NCBI GenBank assembly: GCA_015680685.1
Contig: MNCI01027436.1
Location: 311,973 to 375,972, forward strand
Direction: 5' to 3'
DNA from: Gnetum montanum
Lineage: Eukaryota; Streptophyta; Gnetopsida; Gnetales; Gnetaceae
DNA: 64,000 bases
The notes beneath the pieces are model-generated. The model saw only the letters and a list, made by a program, of their open reading frames with translations, was not told the DNA's origin and did no database searches. The number at the start of each line of letters is the position of its first letter. Positions within the stretch are counted from its first letter, which is position 1. This document shows positions 32,138-43,344 of the stretch, in pieces. The translations under genes were made by a program, and so were the position numbers.

Positions 32138-35100
32138 TTACTTCCTAACTCGATGTGGGTTAGGATGTGCATTAGGCCCAGATGGTATGATATAATATTC
32201 CCCTTGACCGTCATCTACTATGTTGAAGGGTAATTCAGCCCATAGAGCATCCTCTAAGAGGTCATTGGCTTCTTCTGCTTGTTCAAGTTGATTTTCCTCG
32301 TGTGTTTCGCTATCATCCTTCATCATTGGTGCATCATTAGGGAACTCCACTTCTAACCCTTTCTCCATGTCAATGTTCTTGATGGCTAGAGGGGCAACAT
32401 TGTTACCATGTATAATGACCTTAGCACCTTCATATAAAAGGTGGATTTCTTGATGAATGGAAGAGGAAATGGCCTGTAATTGAGCTAAACCCTAAACCAT
32501 GGCCTACCTAAGATTAGGTTGAAGCCTAGCATCTCCTCTACAACTATGAACTCAACAATTGTGGGAAATTCTTCCCCTTCCACGAATGCTATTGTGATAG
32601 TCCCTCTAACAACAACACATGACCTATTGAAGGACTTTAGGCATGTTGTTTTTGTGGGCTTGATCTGCTTGGCAAGGCCTAGTTTGTCAAAGACAGTGTA
32701 TGGAATGACATTTGTTGTTGCCTCGTCATTCACATGCACCCTATGGATTTTACATTGCCCAACACACATTATGATAAACATGGAAATTGTAATGCTCTAA
32801 CCCTTCTCAAGGTCAACCTTAATCATTTTTTCACAAAATGCTAGGGGTGTTGAACTCAATTCCTATGGTGTAGGAGGCAACATCACAACATGGATGGAGT
32901 GTTCATCAGCTAGGATGTCCTCCTTGACAAGAATGAAGGTCAACATGTGGACTAGCACTTCATGGTGGGTAGAGGAGGTCATAATGAGGTCATACCAGCT
33001 CAGCATTATCATTTTCTACTTGAAGGCCTCCTTCACCTAGGCTAATGCATCTAGGAAGTCTTTTTCAATGTCAACTGTCTTATTGGCCTTAACCTCCTCC
33101 ATACATCCTAGGAGACAAATCTCTCATGGAGAAGATTTGGGCTTGGTTTACCTAGCCTGTTTGGGAGCCTCAGTGCTCGATTATGACTTTATAGTAGTGG
33201 CCTCTTTGATTGATTTGGCCATGGGAATTGTGGACAGGGGGACTAGTTGGCCAGACCTAGCACTCTTTGCTCTTGATGTTGTCTAAGCATTTTATCAATG
33301 TGCTACTCATTAGGCCTTCCTAGTTGCCCTCTAAATGGTTTATTATCATTACCTACAAGATGGAACCTCGAATGGGTAAGGACCAATGCATTACCCACCA
33401 CCAAACTATGGGCAAGGAAAGAACCAGCATGATGTGACATCATAACAACAAAGGGTGACTGGGATGTTACTACTGCAACATGCTACGGGATCCTAACCAT
33501 GAAAGGTGTTGTGGGTGCCTAAGGTGGCACTCTAAAGACAAAAGGGACCTTGAACTAGTGGAGGCTGAGGGGGCCTCTACACTACCAGAGGACACACAGA
33601 TCACAAATGGCTGCTACACCTATTTTTGGTTATCATCAACACTAATGGCCTTGGTGATGTACCTTTCATCATCTATGTTGAGACAATCCCTATATACCCT
33701 CATCGATTGGTTCTGTGGGTGAACTAGGTTAATGGCATCAAGCACCAACTCACCCCTGTCAATCATGCACTGCAAGTCATCATGCAGGGCCATGCAAAAG
33801 TTAGTGTTATGGCCAAGAAACTGACAATAATGGCAAAATTGGTCTAGCCTAAAGTGCTTAGGGACTAGAGGCTCATTCAAGGCTACAACCAAGCTATTCC
33901 TCAAGAGCTTGCAGTATCTATCATGTCTCCTATGAGCATCCTCAAACATCTACTTGTACTATATTCATCCAACCTTGAGTAATTGGTCTAGGAGTTCTGA
34001 TGATTTTAGGGGCAACAAGGTGTACTTTGAGTGGTTCTTACACTCAAAGTTGGGCCTCAGAGTCACTTGCATTATGGTTGTAGATGACATACACTAGTTT
34101 GTTGTTGTGGTGCTAGGGCTAGCAGTCTTATTGTTGGCCAAGGCCTTACGTGGCCTAGCCATTAGCTTTAGATTAGTGGCTTTATCTTCATTTTCCATAG
34201 TTTCCACAATTGTAGCTTGTTTGCCCTTATCCTTATCCTTTTTTGTGTGCAAGTTCTTGTAGGTCACATAAGCTAGGTCCTTGTTAGCTTTTGCTACATC
34301 CTATATGCTTTTAGTTTAGGCAAATGCCTCGCTCAGGGACCGCAGGGCTAGATAGTATAACTTTGACTTAATAAAATCATTTAACTACACCTTTGAAAAT
34401 AGCTAGAAGGTGTGTTTCTGCTATGGGCTCACAAATTTCATTGAGTGATGCACTCCATTGTTGAATAAACTTCTACATGGGCTCTAGAAGGCCCTACTTA
34501 ATTTACATCAGCTGGTCAAGGGTTGTTTCAAGCTTCAAGTTATCCTTGAAGTGCATGACGAATTGATTGAGCAGGCCCTCCAAAGAGGAGATTAAGGCTG
34601 TAGGTAATGCCCCATACCAATCAAGTGCCTTGCCAGTTAGGGACATGGTGAACACATGTATGATGGTGTGTGGTCATGCTTACAGTAGTAAGCATTCAGA
34701 TCAAAATCTCATGAGGTGAGTATCAGGATCCCCTTCACCATTGTACTTGGTAAAATGAGGAAGTGGGATCCCTGTTGGTAGAGTCAATGGTGGCGCAGTA
34801 GGACTTATAGCATTGTCCTGATAGAAGTCCACCACATGGACTATTTCAAAGGATGTAGTCTTGAGCCACTTGACCTCTTCTATTAAAGTTTGAATCAGGT
34901 GGAATGCCTTATCCAAGCCTGGAGATGCAATAGTCAGCTATGTCGCTTTTGTCACCTATTGTGCTAGTTTGGTGGCCCATGACCTAGCTATGGGTTGTGG
35001 GACCACATGGGATGCTTGCTATGTAGGCTGAGTTATGAATACAGTGATCAAGGCAAACCACAAATGCATGGTTTGGGCCACTACCAATGGTGTAGATGAG

Positions 35101-35831
35101 ACAAGCAACATATAAGACACCTAAACCATATAAGGCTGAGGGATATGCATGGTGTACATGTAGGGCTATGCAAGCATGATGGTTACTAGTAGGAAAGATT
35201 GGGAAAGCTACGATTGTACCATAAAGGGCACGTTAATAGGAGGAATCACATCTTGATGCATGTAGTGTGTTTGGTGGGTTACCACCACAAGTGTCAGCCT
35301 AGGAGGTGACACTGGAGCTATAAATATCTCTAGGAAGATAGGTAGGTAGGACTGTGAAGGAATGAAAGTGAGGGTTGTCCATGGAAAAGAGGTATGAAAA
35401 GAGTCATCATGCTTAGAATGAGCTTGAAACTCATCTTGCTCTTCTTACAGGGGTTCCTCGTAATCTGTCCCTACATCAAGCTCACTGGTCCAAATGAGCT
35501 GGGCAAGCATCCACCAATAAGGTTCAATGAGCAGGATAAAATCAATGGGCAAAGGGATGTACTTCTGTTTGTTTCGATGTATGAGCTCATAACTTCTCTT
35601 TGCCTCCATGTCTAAGAAATCTACAAATAGACCTACCTAGAGCTTCACATGAATGAAGTTATACTACTCATCATTGAGCATCATGTACTTAGGATCTTGG
35701 TGACATAGCCTGAGGGATTGCCTCGGCTCTACCATGGCAGGACTAGCAAGATGGTCAATCCTATCCTCTTGTTGCGTAGGCAGGATAGTGAGTGTACTTG
35801 GAACTAATGTAGAAGATTGTTTAGAATTCAT
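32138..35831 (-). pseudogene. gag-pro of element C
   Basis: It begins at ATG 35831 (MNSKQSSTL, with VEPRQSLRL matching QPRRSLRL in B). The gag core contains LPHFTKYNGEGDPDTHLM (near 34.72 kb). A knuckle-like stretch reads FCHYCQFLGHNTNFC (near 33.82 kb). The retropepsin block (32781-32485) has VHVNDEATTNVIPYTVFDKL, where the usual D-T/S-G-A is NDEAT, so catalytic residues are lost. LILGRPWF follows, then the WAELPFNIV tail ending at 32138. Unlike element B, it needs frame changes as well as stop readthrough, so it has also suffered indels. Non-functional. Confidence 0.85.
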
Positions 35832-36278
35832 AGTGTAAAAGAGAGAAAAATGGCTAACTATGGGAATGGCAAAAATATGGCTAAGTGTAAAAACTACAGA
35901 AAATTAACTAACTATAAAAAGAATGGTTTTCTGAAAATTGAAAAAATGGCTAAGTCTAGAGACTACACTCTCCATGTTGAGGGCCAACTATGCTCTCTAC
36001 ACTAATAGCTGACTATTCTCTCTATTGAGAGCCCAAAATTAGCCAAGTGTTGGAAGAGATGCTTTAGGGTTGCTACATGTGGTTCCAAGGGAATCGATGA
36101 TGGGGTCCAATCTACACCAACTAGTTTGTAGACAATACCTACACTGGCCTAAGATCCAACTACTGCATGGGATAGGTCCATAGGACTGTTGAGTCTATGG
36201 TAGCCTAAAGCTACCAATGGTGAAGTAGAGAGCATGTGAGGCAACAACCAACAAAGTTCAAAAGAGAGAAACAGATTT
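35832..36278 (-). other. 5' leader of element C
   Basis: Untranslated region between the PBS and the gag ATG. It contains CCAAGGGAATCGATGATGGG, shared in part with element B's leader. No gene seen. Confidence 0.5.
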
Positions 36279-36296
36279 GCCCTCCTTCTAGCGCTA
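36279..36296 (-). promoter_or_regulatory. Primer binding site of element C (tRNA-Asn)
   Basis: On the minus strand it reads TAGCGCTAGAAGGAGGGC. It matches the complement of the tRNA-Asn 3' end except for A instead of G at position 2. Six bases (GTTTTC) separate it from the LTR. Confidence 0.75.
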
Positions 36297-36302
36297 GAAA
36301 AC

Positions 36303-37543
36303 TATAGTGATCAAAAACATTGGTGGTTGGAATGGGAACATCGAGAGGTTCATAGGTACATAGCTTTAACCGCATGCCCACATGAGGGCCTACTAGAGGT
36401 AGAGATAAGGTGCCTAGAATGGTCTTGTCGATCAAACAGGAACTTATAGAATGTAATGCTAAAATGGTGCTAAGTGTTTGCGTAGTGTTCACGGTGTCAA
36501 TGGTGTCAACCAAGGGTGAGCGTAGACAAGGGTTTTAGAGCAAATTAATGATGTCAATGTGTGAATATTCATAAAAAATTAGCAAAAATGTAAATAAAAT
36601 GCCAAATGCAAATAAAAATGTTGAAAAATGCATGGAGGCTGAATGAGAAAGAAAGTTGCACCACCCCAAATGGGGTTGAGGATAGTTAACCTCAAATGGA
36701 GTGAGAAAGGTATGCAATGTACAATAGGCACAATAGACAACATAGTCATAGTCTCAAGGTGTTTGACCATGAAGATTGACATTCTACCATGGTGTCTATG
36801 CCTACTAAGTTGGCTACCATAAGGTGCAGTGGACTACAATGGTCTATTGTGGATTGCAATGGTCTATAGAGATGAGTGAATGCCTTGCCTTGCTAAGATT
36901 CCAAACACACTTCAAGAATGCCAAATGCCAAAATGCCCAGAATCCAAATTTGCCAACCCTAAAACATAGAGGACTAGGGTATTTGTAGGGCTAGGTTTCC
37001 CATGAAATGCAAATCAATTTCCATGTGGCAATGGGATGGTTAGGACTATGCTACACCCAACTACAATCTCCATTGAAGTAAATGGTGTTATGCTCTAGTG
37101 TGCTGCAATAGACTTTGCAAGATTGCCAAACTATGACTATGCTACCAACTACATATTCGTGTTCCAAAAAGATCACAATGTACTTGACAAAAATGCAAGT
37201 TTGAAGACAATGCTCCAAGACTACACTGTCTACTATCTCAAGTGGTGTCAAGCATAGTTACAATTTTGGGACAAAGGGGAATGCTAAAAAGATGCATGTT
37301 GCTTGCCAAAGATGTGTTGGAGTTGATGTGAATGTCAATGCTACATTGTGGAGGCCTTTGGAGGCTATTTGGCATGTCTATGCTTAACTATGCTCTAGAG
37401 TAGGGGAGAGCATAGTCCAACACTTGGAAATATTTTTGTAGAAAAAGTGGCCATCTACTAACCACGGTCTAGGGGAGGCTAACTACACTCCTAACAAGGG
37501 GTGAGTGTAGTCCTAGCACTTAGAGAAATTTCTATAGGAATCA
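36303..37543 (-). mobile_element. 5' LTR of element C, truncated
   Basis: It aligns with 27441-28695 of the 3' LTR (shared CTAGAATGGTC, CCCAAATGGGGTTGAG and TATAGGAATCAAA blocks). Homology stops after AGGAATCAAA at about 37543, and element D resumes. The outer 430 or so bases of U3 are missing, so no target duplication can be read. Confidence 0.82.
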
Positions 37544-40500
37544 AATACTTTCAAGTGCCCTTCAAACCAACTACTTCCTTGAATTCGCACTATGATGCTA
37601 ACTCATGTTTTTTTTGACTAGATCAATGTTGGCAATCTTCCCACAAAAAAATCTAACTAAGGAAGTTCACTCATTTACCTACAAATCACTAGACATGAGC
37701 CATGTAAGGCTCTTCTTAACTCTAGTTCTAGAGTTAATCTCATCTTCCATGACATTTACAAGGCCTAGAACCTACCACCTCTCAAGAAGAGCAACATCCA
37801 TCTAGAATTGGTACATCAATCAATTATTGTCCCTCTAGGATTAGTAGAGAACATTGTAATCATAGTCTGTGGGTGGTCCTATCTTGCTAATTTTGTAATG
37901 ATCAAAGTTGAACTACAAAAGTAACTTCCCCATCATTATGGGAAGAGCTTGGTTAAGCATAGTCAATGCACGTATGGGCATAAGGGACGTCTTTGAAAAT
38001 ATCTAAAGAAAATGAATTAGGCAAGATAGAGAAGAAGTGTATTCCATGCATCGCATACAATAATAACGGGTGTAATTACATGCAAAAGATTTGGTCCATA
38101 AAAAGTACATACATTAAAGCATGCAATTAGTGTGCATAAGAAATCAATATTCAAAGGTGTTTATACGCAGCAACCACAAAACAGGAGGGCACCTAGTGGT
38201 TGATAGGTAACTCAAATAGTAACACATTATGCATGGAACCAACTAAGAGCCTAGCATGTGCTTATGTTGAAGGCATGGATAAACTTGAACAAGTTCATCC
38301 CCAACTCTCTAATGAAGATGATTATACCTATTGGAGAGAGTTGGAAATCTCGATAACTTCAAGTAAGAGCCTCTAGAGCTAAAAACTTTACCATCTGGCA
38401 TGGAATATGCATTTTAAAATAATAATAAACTGGTCATAATTAATGCCAAACTTACTCTTGAATATAAAGAATAGTTAAAAGTGATTAACAAATGGCCACC
38501 AACCTTTTCTTGGTCATATTCTAAGTTAACAGGAATCAATCTAAGGATATGCCAGCATTGCATTTACACCAACCTGGCCATGAAGCCTAGAAGGCAGCTG
38601 CAGATGTGGCTAAATCCCAAATTGAAATAGATCATCAAAGAGGAAATAAAAAAACTTCTCAAGGTGGGGTTCATCTATCCCATCGCAGATAGTAAGTGGA
38701 TTAGCCCACTCATAATTATGCCGAAGAAGGATGGCAAATGGTGGGTTTGCATCGACTTTAGGTTGTTGACTATGACAACATTTAAAGATCATTTACCATT
38801 TCCATTTGTAGATCAAGTGTTGGACATCATATTTTAGCATTATTATTATAGCTTCTTGGATGATTATAGTGGCTATAACCAAATCCAAATTGCATCAAAA
38901 GATCAAGCCAAAACAACACTCACAAGTCCTTGGGGGCATTTTGCATATTATAAGATGTCATTTGGTCTATGCAATGTTCCTATAAATTTCAATGCCTAGG
39001 TAGTGTCTTCCAACAACAGATCGATAACGATGTGGAAGTCTTCATGGATGACTTTTTCACCTATGAAGCTACATTTAAGAAAGCCTTAGACCACCTTGAG
39101 CAAGTATTGAAGAGATGTGTTGAAACAAACCTACTGCTCAACTAGCAAAAGAGCCATCTCATGATCTAAGAAGGCATTGTACTAGGGCACCAAATTTCAC
39201 AAAAAGGAATTGAGGTAGACCCAAAAAAGATAAGGGTCATCCAAGGAATAACATGCCAAACAAAGACAGTTAAAGATGTTTGATCATTCCTTGGACACAC
39301 TAGCTACTATCGACGATTCATAGAGAATTTCTCTAAGATCACAAAACTATTGGTAGAGCTTACAAAGAAAGATGCACCTTTCATCTGGACCAAGGAATGT
39401 GAACATGCATTTCAACAGTTAAAGGAAAAACTCGTAAAAACACCAATCCTATGAGCACCAAACTGGTATAGATGCTTCCACATCATGACGAATACATCTA
39501 ACAATGCCTTGGGAGAAATGCTCACATAGATGGATGATAAGAAATATCCATACTACATCCACTATGTGGGTTGAAGCATTGTGGAGCCAAATTAAATTAC
39601 ACCACCATAGAGAAAGAACTAATGGTCGTGGTGTATGCTCTAGAAAAGTTTAGGCACTATGTGCTTTGCTACAAAGTATTTATGCACATGGACCACAGTG
39701 CAATCCACTTCCTCATGAATAAGCCAACGGTGAACCCTCATGTCATATGATGGCTTGTGATTTGCAGAAATTCAATCTCACGTTGGTAGATCAAAAAAGA
39801 ACTAAGAATGTAGTCGTTGACCACCTCTCTTACTTAAGATGGGATAATAAAGAGAAGAAGAGTCTACTCTCTGATCAATTTCCAAATGAACTCCCCTTTA
39901 TAGGAGTAATAAATGAACAAATGCCTATAGAAACAACATGATACAATAGCATCCTCACCTATCTTCTCACTTAGGAGATGCCACAAGATCTTGACTTCAA
40001 AAGGAAGCAACAATTTCTTCACTGGACCAAATACTTGATGAAAATCAACAAACACCTATACAAGGTGTGCACCAATGATCTAATTTTTTGGTGTGTCCTT
40101 GATGAAGATCAACTACACATTCTCTAGGATGCTCATGAAGGGCCTTGCGGAGGCCACTATGTAGGGAGATGCATGGCCATAAAAATCTTGATGCCATGAT
40201 ACTATTGGCCTAAAATCTGTAGGGATGCCTATTAGTTTATCCAACCTTATAAACATTGTCAATAAGATGGGGGGATGATTGCTCATATGGAAGATCCTCA
40301 ATAGTGGATTTAGCTAGTAAAACTTTTTGACATATGCGGTGTTGACTTCATGGGTTCCATCACACCCATGTCCAATGAAAAGACATATATTATCATAGTA
40401 GTTGACTACTGCACAAAATGGGCAAAAGCAATAGTCATTATTGATTGTACATCATCCACTGCTACTAGATTTATACAATAAAATATTATAAATGGGTTTG

Positions 40501-41260
40501 GGATGCCATATTCACTAATTTCTAACAATGGAGCTCATTTCACAAGTGCCACTTTTAGAAAGTTAATGCAATGCTTGGGGGTTGAACATAAATTAACACC
40601 CTACCACCCCCAAGCCAACATTTAAGCTAAGGTAACCAATCGAGAAATCACAAAAATACTAACATGGACCATTAGCAAATATAGAAAAGATTAGAGTACA
40701 AAACTTAACGATGCCCTCTAGGCTTACCGTTTAACATGGAAACTTCCTATTGGCTATTCTCTCTATGAGTTGGTGTATGAAAAACTTCCAATGCTCCTAA
40801 TTTAATCTAAGCTTCACACACTCTCAATAGCCTATGATTTGCATCTTGACCTAAGTCTAGCATAGAAAGAAAGATCGACCTGAATGTGCTAGATGAAATT
40901 TGATTAGTGGCCCTATCTTTGAATGAGATTCAAAAGGCATTCAACAAGCAACATCATGATCTAAGAATATGAAAGGTAAACCTTCAACCATGAGATAACG
41001 TCCTCTATTAGAACCCCACACATGTACCTCAAAAGGAAAAATTCCAAACAATACGAGAGGAACCTTATATAATTAATAAAACCTTTCCCTCTATGGCCAT
41101 GTTGATCTACAAGCTTGAAAGCCCAAATAAAAAGCAATTGGTCAACATCCAACAAGTAAAACCTTTCCTTGAACCAAGAAAAGCTAGTGCAACTACCACC
41201 TGATAGATAGACAACCACGTTCCATTTTTTGGATCTCCTCCTTCCAACTTAGTGATGGGG
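37544..41260 (+). pseudogene. protease-RT-RNase H-integrase of element D
   Basis: The protease relic (37660-38000) has ALLNSSSRVNLI where D-S-G-S-S is expected, then PLGLVENIVIIV. The RT (38600-39060) contains SPLIIMPKKDGKWWVCIDF, SFLDDYSGYNQIQIASKDQ, MSFGLCN and the catalytic VFMDDFF of Athila type. The RNase H region is at 39500-39800. The integrase finger near 40120-40265 keeps HEGPCGGHY but has Tyr for the first Cys (QPYKHCQ). The integrase core has GVDFMG, then SNNGAHF (Asp replaced by Asn) and AKVTNRE (Glu replaced by Lys), so two of three catalytic residues are gone. Stops and frame changes are frequent. It is separated from its gag by element C. Confidence 0.85.
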
Positions 41261-42780
41261 GAGATGGCCATATGTGCTAACAATGCATATGGCTTCTTAG
41301 TTTTTCTACTTTTTGTTTTCCACATTTTTGATTTTACAAATTACTTATTTTACAACTTTTTTATTTTTGATTTTCAAATTTTTCTAATTTTCCACCATCA
41401 TTAATACCTTTGAACCTTTCTTGATTATTTTACACTTTCTTATATAATTTACTTTGTTTTGTTTTGTTCAAGTATGATATATCTCAGTTTTGCTAATAAA
41501 ATTGCTTTATTGCCATAGGACACAATGTCGCTATTGTTGTTTACTAATGATGGTTTGTACTTAATGTTATGATTGTCAGTGTTTGGTTTCTATTTTTGAA
41601 TTCTAATGTCTGATGACCATGACATGGTTTATTTTTCATGAAATAGGCAATCAGTCCACTTCATCCACCCATCCAATAAACTCTATGGTTTTCCTTATTA
41701 TGGGAATTTGAGGTTTCTCCATTAAATAAACTTTTAATCAATTGGTGACCTTGGTAGTTTCAGAATTAGGAAGGATTCAAAGGTTTGTAAAGGGTGTGAC
41801 TTCAAAGGAACTCAATACTTTTTGTACTCTTCTACTTGCTTGAGTGCTTAAGTGTTTTTCATGGACTTCTTACCGTTCCATACCAACCACTAATAGGAAG
41901 TTAAATAAGTCTTTGCATGGTGTGGTTCCCATCCCAAAAAAAAAAAACAAAATGATGGAAATTCAAAGCACACCCCTTAGACAAATAAATGAGCTACAAG
42001 CACTAGTTATAGGACTAGAAAGACATGCACCCATGCTTGAAGGTCCCCTCTAACTAAGACCCTCTCTCACTTCCTACTTCTCTCTTTTCTTCTCTTTATG
42101 AAATGGTGGTTATTTTGTGGATACACTCTCATGTCTCGTGCAAGTGAACCAATCTTAGAGTAATGATGCAAAGTCACTGAAAGTGGCCAATTTTGGTTTG
42201 GACCAAGGATGGATCTTCTCAAGTCATTTTAAACACAAATTCCACAAGGAACTTCTTATTATCTCAATTTAGAATTCCATTCCACCTTCTCCATCATCCA
42301 TCCATACTACCATAACTCACCTCATTGCTAGGTTCTATGTTATGCTCTATGTCTTTGTCTAATATGTTTGAATTCTTAGATAGATTCTTTTTGGTTTATC
42401 CTTAACTTTTCATGACCATTAATCAACTATGAGGACCACAAACTCCTTAGTTGAGGTTATGTAAGGACAACAAGGACATGACCCTGCTATAGGGAGGACC
42501 CACTTGCATAGCTCTTGGTTTGGTTAGTTGGGTTCCTTACCTTAGACATTGCTACAATCCTATCTTTCACATATTCCATCGTGTATTCCACTCAATTCTC
42601 CCTAACCTTATGTTTCATTCATCCCTTGAATCATTTTTCTCCATTTTTCCAAATTTATGAGCTCCAACATCCTCTTATCATATTTTCATACTATTCTTGG
42701 CCTTTTTAGCTTTCATTTGATCCCAATTTCATTCAAAAACTCCTTGTAATTTGCAAGTTTGAGCAAAGTCAACAATCATT
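41261..42780 (+). other. Non-coding spacer downstream of pol, element D
   Basis: T-rich stretch followed by a block shared with element E: GTCTTTGCATGGTGTGGTTC and a GGAAAGACATGCNCCCATGC block (41915-42055 in D, 50780-50960 in E). The shared block and its conservation in order suggest a family-specific untranslated region. No protein recognised. Confidence 0.6.
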
Positions 42781-43344
42781 TATGGTGGTCAACAGCTACA
42801 TCAATGAGTCCTTGTTGACACAACCGACCACATTGATGAGGCCCCATTGACAAGGCCTCATCAATGCATCACAAAAATCTTATATATACTACTGCAAAGT
42901 TAGAAAGTTTTGTCATTTGCCTCATAACACACAAGGAATTTTTGTAATTTTTCAAAGCCCAAAAACTTCCAGAGCCCTTAACTTCCCAACCATTTGTCCA
43001 AATCACTCCATTTTTCAATCCTGTAGTTACTGGAGGTAAGCTCTTTATCATGGGGGCTACAAACCTTAAGCTTTTCAATGAAATTTTTGAAAAAATTTTC
43101 TAACTCCCCCAAAGGATTGATAAACTTAACAATATACAAATATCAATCTTTTTGAGAGTTAACAGTTTCAACAACCTCCAGGATGATTTATTAACAATAA
43201 CACATAAATAAAGTAATGATTAGAGTAATTAAATCAACCACAATCACAAATTAGCCAAGTGTAACTATCCTAAAGAGATAAAGGTATCCTAATTGCTTCA
43301 TGTTACACAATGATTGCTAACCCATGATCTTATTGTGATTATAG
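42781..43344 (+). promoter_or_regulatory. Candidate internal promoter and 5'UTR intron of the extra ORF, element D
   Basis: An 11-bp perfect inverted repeat TTGATGAGGCC/GGCCTCATCAA (42833-42864, 10-bp spacer) lies about 17 bp upstream of TATATATA at 42881. The LTR U3 has related words before its TATA. A GAG|GTAAGC donor at 43035/43036 and a TTATAG acceptor at 43344 bracket a 309-bp possible intron, with ATG immediately after at 43345. The splice sites and promoter are inferred. Confidence 0.4.

Larger units (their letters stand above)
27441..37543 (-). mobile_element. Element C: Tat-type element with gag-pro only, minus strand
   Basis: In its own direction: 5' LTR (37543-36303, its U3 end truncated), PBS of tRNA-Asn type, leader, gag-pro (35831-32138), motif array (31830-31600), degraded spacer, second motif array (31200-30830), a repeat region with an assembly gap, polypurine tract and 3' LTR (29126-27441). 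No RT, RNase H or integrase and no antisense gene are visible; part of this could be hidden in the gap, but the gap is only 377 bases. It sits between gag and protease of element D. Confidence 0.83.
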
